Assembly (NCBI GenBank): GCA_022828595.1
Contig: JAKGHH010000007.1
Span: 41,401,973-41,465,972 of the forward strand
Length of the DNA stretch: 64,000 nt
Source: Nelumbo lutea
Taxonomy: Eukaryota > Streptophyta > Magnoliopsida > Proteales > Nelumbonaceae
Direction: 5' to 3'
This document shows, piece after piece, positions 57,233-64,000 of this stretch (position 1 is the first letter of the stretch; each line of letters opens with the position of its first letter). The notes beneath the pieces were generated by a model. That model worked only from the letters and a program-made list of their open reading frames with translations. It was not told the origin of the DNA and ran no database searches. A program made the translations under genes and the position numbers.

Positions 57233-57949
57233 CTTTACATAAATATATTTTGCAAAATAAAATCTCAACAATTGAAATCGGCTGCTGGCAGTCTTGGTTT
57301 CCATCAGAGTCTAGGGGTCAGGTGTAACTTTCCAGTTTTGCCCATCTATCTCCAAGGTCCAGGGCAATACTGAAAATCTGGTCCGGTTCAAAGATTCTAT
57401 TAATTCTACACTAATAGAATTGGCAGTTGGCAGCACACCAGTGTTAGCCTTGGCAGGATAAATCTCCCCAGACATACCCAATGGCCGTGAACATTCTAAA
57501 CTAACACAAGTCTCATTAAGTGTCCAGTTTAAGGGTATTCTACAGAAACACACCATCAGAACATGAATCAAATGCGTACTTTATTCATTTATAATAAATT
57601 CATAATGTACATATTTCTGATTGAAGCTAAGGGCATACAACTGTCTAACAGTTTCGTCACATTTAGTAATCTGGGCATAACTCTCACATCTGGACTCCAA
57701 TTGGGATGATTCTAGAAGCACTAGAAAGAAAAGGGAGAACTCCACAACTTTAAAAAACTTGTCTTCCTCATTGGAAGGGTTATTAAATAAAGGTAGATTT
57801 GATATATCCAATGCAATAGAGGTAGATTTAATATATCCTGAGAGGGAATATTAAATAAATTTTGAAAAACTTCAGCTTATGAAAATAATAACTTATCTTG
57901 GTTAATCTAATAAATTGATATCCATTGGAAGGGTTAGGTGGACCAATAG

Positions 57950-58640
57950 TCCTAGCGCTTCCAACTAGATCGTTGCAAGTTTTGTCATTAATTGCCTTTG
58001 TTTTTATTCTTTCTTTTTCTATATTTTCAGTAGTTCCCATTGTTAGAATTCGGTTGTTCAAATAATTGAAGGAAGCTATAGTTCTAATACTTATTTTGTT
58101 AAATCCTCGTGGGAACGATATCTTTATACTACTTGATAACTAGTGCACTTGCTAGGGTTATATAATTATAGCTATCATCGTTTGTGGCCGACTACAGTGG
58201 CTATAAATAGGGACCTTGGGGTCCCATTTCTTCTGTCCTATTTTGAGTTTTCGTGTTCTAGAGGTCACGCGTTAGCTTCGGTGTCTTCCAAGTCAGTCAT
58301 ATGTCTTCAATCTTCAAGGTCAGTTTCGCTTTTAGGTAAGCCTCTTTCCTTCGATCTAGTTTCTTCTTTTGTCTTCTTTCCAGCATGTCTAATAGTGATA
58401 GTATAGTTGAGGAGAGTGGGGAGTCTGGTTGGGACAAGGAGAGCACCTCGGCCCAAGACCTAGAGTTCGGTCCGACCGAGGTGGGCACCTTGGCTCAGGA
58501 CCAAAAAACCTGTCATGAGAAAGCACCATCATCACATTGTGCACGTCCATCCCAAAGTCCATATTGCTTTGGTCCTTCCACTATAACACCCGAGCAAATT
58601 CGTATAATTCAAATTCTCTTTCAACTGATTTGAAAGGTTT
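57950..58640 (+). mobile_element. Unclassified LTR retroelement leader remnant
   Basis: The CTCGTGGGAACGATATCTTT and GTGCACTTGC blocks (58108-58152) resemble the LTR end or leader of plant Ty3/gypsy elements. They are followed by a TATA motif (GCTATAAATAGGGACC, 58199-58214) and an acidic frame from 58385 (SNSDSIVEESGESGWDKES) of the kind found at retroelement gag starts. Family uncertain. Confidence 0.35.
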
Positions 58641-59270
58641 TTTATGGTGTTTTGCCTCCACACAAGTTTCACATTTTTCAAAATTAGTATTAATCAAATT
58701 GGACATTAATAAAAGTTTCCCCATTCTTTTAAATGAAGCAACATTCACATGTCCTAATCTATTTTGACGTAAATCAATAGACTCAACAATATAAACAAAA
58801 GAACTACTAACTTTCACTAATTCACTAAGAACATTCAGAAAAAGCAATCCATTACAATTGTAGCCCTTCCCAACAAACTTCCGTTATGTGATAGAATTAA
58901 ATTCTTCCTAATGTCAAGAACATGTATGACATCATTCAGCTAAAGCGTTTTTCCAAACGTCAATTTTAGCATCATTTTTATCCTTCCATCAATAAGAGAA
59001 GTGTTGGAGTAGTCCATAAACACCACTTCTCCCTCTTTTACGTGATAACCGCATACCAAGACCACCACCCACTCATGTGTATCTGCTACTAGATTCACTT
59101 TTGATCCTACAACGACAATCACCTCATTCTTACTTAGAGTTACTTATGCCTTTCCAAGTTGCCAATTTTTTGTCTTACGGAAGTGACACTTGGTTGCACG
59201 ATGTATTGTCTTCCCACAAACAAATACACCACTGGTAATTTTTTTTAAATTCTTTGTTCTTTCATTCAGG
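58581..59270 (-). pseudogene. Ty1/copia gag knuckle, protease-side and pre-integrase fragment
   Basis: Minus-strand order: zinc knuckle (FVCGKTIHRATKCHFRKTKN, 59250-59170), a stretch typical of the copia protease region (VNLVADTHEW...NTSLIDGRIKMMLKLTFGKTL, 59122-58940), then GAG-pre-integrase (RLGHVNVASFKRMGKLLLMS, CETCVEAKHHKKPF; 58847-58590). Frames are broken and the protease catalytic block is missing. It is joined directly to an LTR piece in the opposite orientation. Confidence 0.75.
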
Positions 59271-60276
59271 GGGTTCACTGTCTTTTCAGTGAATTTGGCC
59301 AAGCCTTGTAACAGAGGTTGGGCTGAACCCATGTGGTTGATGTGTACATTAATGCTTGGGTCCCACGCCTTACAAATAAGCCCAACTGGGCAACAATTTG
59401 GAAGGTTAATGAGCACACAGACTTATTGGGCCTAAAGCCCATTTCGAACTAGTTTAGTTAAACTAATTAAAGAGGGGCAGATCTAGGATTGGATTAGCAG
59501 ATAGGATAGGATCTTATCCCTATCCACTCGGAGAGTCTTGATTCAAACAAAGAGTTGAATATGCAATCCTCTTGATAAGATTAGGAGAGTGCAGATCTAA
59601 TATGCTGATAAGATAAGGATTTATCCTTACCTATTAATGAGAACTCTGTATCCAAATATAGATTTGGATTAGAAAACTCCTAATGAGATTATGAGCTCTT
59701 TTTATGATTATAAAAGGAGATGGGGGCAAACCATTCAGCCCATCCCTACATCCAGAGATCAGATTTCAGATCACTCAGAGAGAAGACAACATACAGTGTA
59801 GCTGCGCCATCTTCTCCCAGCGTTCTCCTCCAGTTGCCGCCCTACCCATTTCAATCTCCCCCATTGTAGGAGTGATCAAGAAGAGTCTTGATATCAGTCT
59901 TTGGAGGAAGGCTGATTAGAAGTCGTGCTCACTGCCTCCCTTGAATTCTTGCTAAAGAATTCAGTTCATTGGACAGATCCTGTTGATTCTGCTCCATCAT
60001 TCGCTGTGCCATTTTTAGTGGGAACAGTCTTTGGATCTTTCCTTGGGTGTGAACTCCTCCATTGGAAGATATTATTTTTTGTATTAGGTATATCCCCTCC
60101 TACTGTTTTGGTTTAGATATGGTTCGGTTCTTGGTTCATGATTGATCATTGAAAAATGCAGTTTTTCTAAAACAGGGAATGTGATTCCACATGGGAGAAA
60201 GAGAAATTTTTGAAATTTCGCCCTACCTTCCTGCAGGGTTCGCCCATAGAAGCGTATGATGGATATTTGGGGTTCA
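59270..60276 (+). repeat. Ty1/copia-type LTR, copy 2 (inverted)
   Basis: The reverse complement of this segment matches 55923-56970 and 63463-64000 over several blocks (CCCATGTGGTTGATGTGTAC; GGTGTGAACTCCTCCATTGG). The orientation is opposite to the neighbouring gag-pol fragment, so the locus is rearranged. Confidence 0.6.
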
Positions 60277-60830
60277 AAATTTGACGAATGGTTAATTGGG
60301 AGGTTTAGAAAGGTATTAGTAGGGTTTGGATTACTTGTCTTGGGAGTTGTGTCACGGTGAAGATCTTAGAGTAAGATAATTGTAGCCACTAAAGATTTTG
60401 GATTAGGATAATTGGTTGTCTTGGTTGGGCTTGGAAGTCTTGGGAAGTAGTGTCACGATAAAGATCTTGGATTACGATAATTACGACCAGTAAGAGAGTT
60501 CAATTTGGAAATTCTTGTTGAAAAGGGTTAAAATGGGTATTTTAGGTCTGAAATTTAATGGGTGGTTGATTGAGAGGTATACAATAATGTAGGTAAGGAT
60601 TGAGTAGCTTGGTTGGTATGGTGATGATCTTGGATTTGGATAATTGATGTCAACGAGAGGACTCAATGTGGAATTTTATCTTTGGGAGGGGTAAAATGAA
60701 TATTATAGGTCTGAAATTTAATGGGTGGCCAATCAATGTGTTGGTAAGGTTTGGGAGTCGTGGAAATTGTGATGCGATGAGGATCTTAAAGAAAGATAAT
60801 TACAGCCAATGAGAGGGATCAATTCAAAAT
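60258..60830. repeat. Diverged tandem repeat (units about 100-165 bp)
   Basis: The AAATGGGTATTTTAGGTCTG block at 60531 recurs at 60694 (AAATGAATATTATAGGTCTG), with a looser version at 60258. GTGTCACG(G/A)T(G/A)AAGATCTT recurs at 60349 and 60450, with a relative at 60770. The units share GATAATT(G/A)...CCA stretches. Non-coding. Confidence 0.6.
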
Positions 60831-63180
60831 CAACCAATCCATTGTAAATATCCATGAAGTAAAATGATTCTTTTAAAGAGTTTTGATTCATTTATGTTCT
60901 TAAACCTCATTGGTTAAATCATTAATCTTTAGCATTGAGTGCTTAACCAAATTGAAATTATTGGGAAGAACCTAAGTTCCATTCTATATTTTCTTTAGGG
61001 TAAATCTCTGAAACTACACCTACTATTTAGTGCATGCGGTACCCCTCTTGTTTAGCTATTGTCTTGCGGTACCCTTAAGTTTTTTGACAAGTGACTAGTT
61101 CTACCCCTGCGGTTAATATCCGTTAATGTTCTGTCTAAATTCATAAACACGTAACACTGATAATTATGCATTTTGATGCCTTAAGGGCATCAATTCAGGT
61201 GTATTTTTAGCCTTAGAATAGTCAAGATGAGCCATTTTCCCCGTTAAATGCAATGTTGTGGCCTCTAAGGGTCTCTGTGGAAATTCTACGGAAATCTATG
61301 AAGTTTTCGTGGCTGAAATGTAGATTTTGGGAAGCTGGTGTGAAGTCCAACAGAGAGAGAGGTGTTTTTGTGAAAAACTGAAAGCAAGAGGGCGCCACTT
61401 ACTGTATTAGCATGCTCCCCAGGCCTTAGCAAACCCTAAGGCACCTTTTAACCCATTCTTTTAACTATTATCAAACCCAAGCCACCCCTAACAGATAAAT
61501 CCTCACCTTCCATCTCTTCTAATCTCTTACCATCCATTCTAGGGCACTCTCTTTTTAGCATTCTAACCCTAGGATCCGCATAACTTCTTATCTTTACTAT
61601 TCAGCCTTTAGCCATTAAATCATAACCTTACATAATATTGGGTGCCTTTCCTTTTCTTCCTAACCTTAGGATCACCCTAGAATCATCCTAACCCTTCATT
61701 AGAAACCCTAGGGCACCCAAATCTTTGCTAAAACACAGATTCCACCCCCCTCTTTCTTTCTAATCCCAGTTGGATCCACCCTTCTCTATAAAAAGAACCC
61801 AATGGCTCCTGAGAAAGGGTGGATTCTACCCGTAGGTAAGACGAAATGCTGATCTTGAGAAATTCAAGAGTAGATGTAGAGGCGGATGCCCAGGCAAGAG
61901 GAGGGGTTCCTACTTATAGTTCACCAACCCCACTACTACCACCTCTGGAATCGGATCCCAACCAGTCACATTAGTTTTATATTTAATTTATGTTCTTTCA
62001 ATTCCATTTTCGTTATTTACTTTTTGCAATTTATTTTCATTCCGTTTGATCTTCCTTTTATTTTTTGCTGATCTGCAATTCGGTTAGGTAAGCTGGAAGG
62101 CCTAGCTCGAGAAGTTTGAGGGTCAAATGAGAGATCCGAAGACTGTTACCTCTGGTTGGATTACAAATTTTTGTTTCGTTTCTTTTGTTTTTTTTTGTAT
62201 TTTATTTATGTTGCTGCACTTTTAACTTTCAGTACTATTCCAATTCTATATTTTTCTCGGTTTAATTAATTAACTTTTATTTTTCTGCACTCCCCCCTTG
62301 ACCAAAAAGCCAGATTTTGGTGGGCCTAAATCGGCTAGGGTTCCACACGTAACCTCTTAATGAGGTGTGGGGCCCACCACTGAAGGAGGTCATCCAATGA
62401 ATAAAAGGGACACCATGGCAATGATATGCATTTAGCCATGGTGTGCACAAGAACCACTGTCGATTGAGCATGGGCCAAGCACTTATGACCCATGTACGTA
62501 GCACATCACACATCCATACATCACATGCAGGGATAAATTGATCCAATCAATTAATCATTTGTAAGGCCCATTTGAAGCCCATTTTAAATTCATAATATTA
62601 ACCATTAATATTATCTAGGTATATGAAACCGAATGATTCAGCCCATATAGTTTTAAATGTTAAGTGAGCTTTTAGCAGTTTTAATCTTTTAAAACTGGGC
62701 CTTTACAGGTTGGGCCGAATTAACCATTTAATTAAACATCAATCTTCATGCCCATTAGTAAGAAAATTAGGACTGACTTTCAGCCTTGATTAAACCCTGG
62801 ATTCGGTCCAAACAATTTGAACCAATATTGGTTCGAATGGGTCTAGGGTTTGATCTTTAATTAAATCTTTAATTCAAGAAAATAATCTGAAATTAAATAC
62901 TGATAAAGCAAAATCAAGTATCAGTCTAACAAGGCTGTTCGTACAATCCATCCTGCAAAACAGAGGTTAGATCACAGTTTGCAGTTTCATAAACTGCAAA
63001 TCAAAAATTGTATTTCTCCCATCTGCGAAATCTTCTTCTCTACGAAATCTCCTTTTCTGCACTACCATCTTCGATCCAAAATAAATAGAAATCCTATTTC
63101 TATTAATGATTACATCATATTGAATACTTATACATTCAGTCTAAAAATAAAAAAAAATTATTTACAGACCAAATGTAATG
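60831..63180. other. Unassigned repeat-like region
   Basis: GGGTAAATCTCTGAAACTAC and repeated GCGGTACCC (61000-61120) have the look of a Mutator-like inverted end, but no partner end was found. 62280-62700 has GGGCC/GGCCC motifs like those in the copia LTRs. No reliable coding frame. Confidence 0.3.
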
Positions 63181-63448
63181 AATAAATCAAGAAACTTCAA
63201 ATCTTGTAGGTTCCCTACGCAAACCAAGAATTCGATCTCCTCTTGTACGAACATTCCATAAATCAAGAAAATCATAAAGAATAGTTTTAAATAATGATCA
63301 GAGTTATAGAAAATTAATTTCAGATTATTTTCCCATCAATTTTGGGAATAAATTTCTCAAAACCCATATCTGCACAAATCGGGTAGAACGCCTTCTGCCC
63401 ATTTGCGCAAGTTCAGATCTGAAAAAAATTGGTTCAAGATTTGAACTT

Positions 63449-63461
63449 GGCTCTAATACCA
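63449..63461 (-). promoter_or_regulatory. Primer-binding site of a Ty1/copia element
   Basis: The minus strand reads TGGTATTAGAGCC, one base from the LTR end. It differs from the initiator tRNA-Met complement by one base (TGGTATCAGAGC). It shows that the element's internal part extends to the left. Confidence 0.7.
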
Positions 63462-63462
63462 C

Positions 63463-64000
63463 TGAAGGGATGAGAGATTCATCGTATGGACAACCAAAGA
63501 TTGCGGAAAAAGGGGGTGAATTTCAAAAATTTTCTCTCCCTTCAACTGGAAATTGCATTCCCTCTTTAGAAAATCATATTTTCAAGCATCATTCTTGAAC
63601 CATAAACTGAACCAGATCGAAACCAACAGGAGTAGGAGAGGATTATACCTGATACGTAGAAGTAGTATCCCCCAACGAAAGTGTTCACGCCCAAGGAAGG
63701 ATCCAAAGACTACTCCCACTGAAGATGGCGCAGTGCAAGATGGAGCAGAATCAGCAGTATTATTCTCCAAGAACTCTATCTTTCACAAGAACTAATGTCA
63801 AGATCGAATCTTGATTTCTCCCACAACTGGAGATCGAACTGGCAAACAGAATGACAAGAACAAGGAGGCGGCAAGAGAGTATTCATATGGTGCAGAATTC
63901 TCTCTTCTTGTGATTTCAGCACTGAAAAAAATTTGATTGTGTGTGTTTCTAAAGGCTGTCGCCCCCTCCTTCTTTTGTTAATCTTAAAGATCAGCTCCTA
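63463..64000 (-). repeat. 5' LTR of a Ty1/copia element, cut by window edge
   Basis: Starts TGAAGGGATGAGAG next to the primer-binding site and runs off the right end. It is the same family as copies 1 and 2. The leader region at about 63180-63448 contains no gag frame that I can recognise. Confidence 0.7.

Noticed and set aside
56706..57373. Open frames on both strands over LTR and microsatellite
   Set aside because: They fall in copia LTR sequence and a (TA)n run; YIYIYI-type translation is microsatellite.

Overview
This window is plant nuclear DNA, almost certainly from an angiosperm. It has plant-type LTR retrotransposons, LINEs with a C-terminal RNase H, hAT and Mutator-like elements, and one spliced plant gene. 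I cannot name the species. The sequence is AT-rich and consists mostly of transposable elements. Nothing bacterial is present: no operons, CRISPR arrays or rRNA, and I saw no tRNA gene.

The one host gene I can support is a minus-strand PAT1 (mRNA decapping activator) homologue. It runs from a start codon at 53559 to a stop at 15289, in five coding exons that join in frame to 825 residues: 53478-53559, 52552-52700, 41995-42057, 31177-31246 and 15289-17402. All four introns are GT-AG. Three are enormous (about 13.8, 10.7 and 10.5 kb), so about 6.5% of the 38.3 kb coding span is coding. A TATA box, a CCAAT-like box and a pyrimidine-rich 5' UTR with a 20-codon upstream ORF lie at 53.56-54.02 kb.

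Layout. 1-8.5 kb: minus-strand Tat-lineage Ty3/gypsy element (gag, protease, RT, RNase H, extra archaeal-type RNase H, integrase), running off the left edge, plus LTRs and the leader of a second Tat element. 8.9-14.6 kb: MITEs, a Mutator-like element carrying a broken FHA-domain gene fragment (Pack-MULE-like), a SINE-like remnant and an AT-rich element. 14.6-17.4 kb: PAT1 3' end. Intron 4 (17.4-31.2 kb): RTE and L1 LINE pieces, hAT MITEs, and a hAT element with an 8-bp target duplication into which a 4.1 kb LINE has inserted. Intron 3 (31.2-42.0 kb): more hAT copies, an internally deleted chromodomain-type Ty3/gypsy element with nested insertions, an LTR with primer-binding site, hAT and LINE fragments. 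Intron 2 (42.1-52.6 kb): a LINE split by a 6.3 kb hAT element with a decayed transposase. 54-64 kb: LTR fragments, a Ty1/copia remnant, three related copia LTRs in two orientations and a diverged tandem repeat.

Most interesting: the TE-filled PAT1 introns; three near-minimal LINE insertions (only 12-18 bp inserted, flanked by 15-19 bp target duplications); the FHA-carrying Mutator-like element; and the layered, datable nested insertions.
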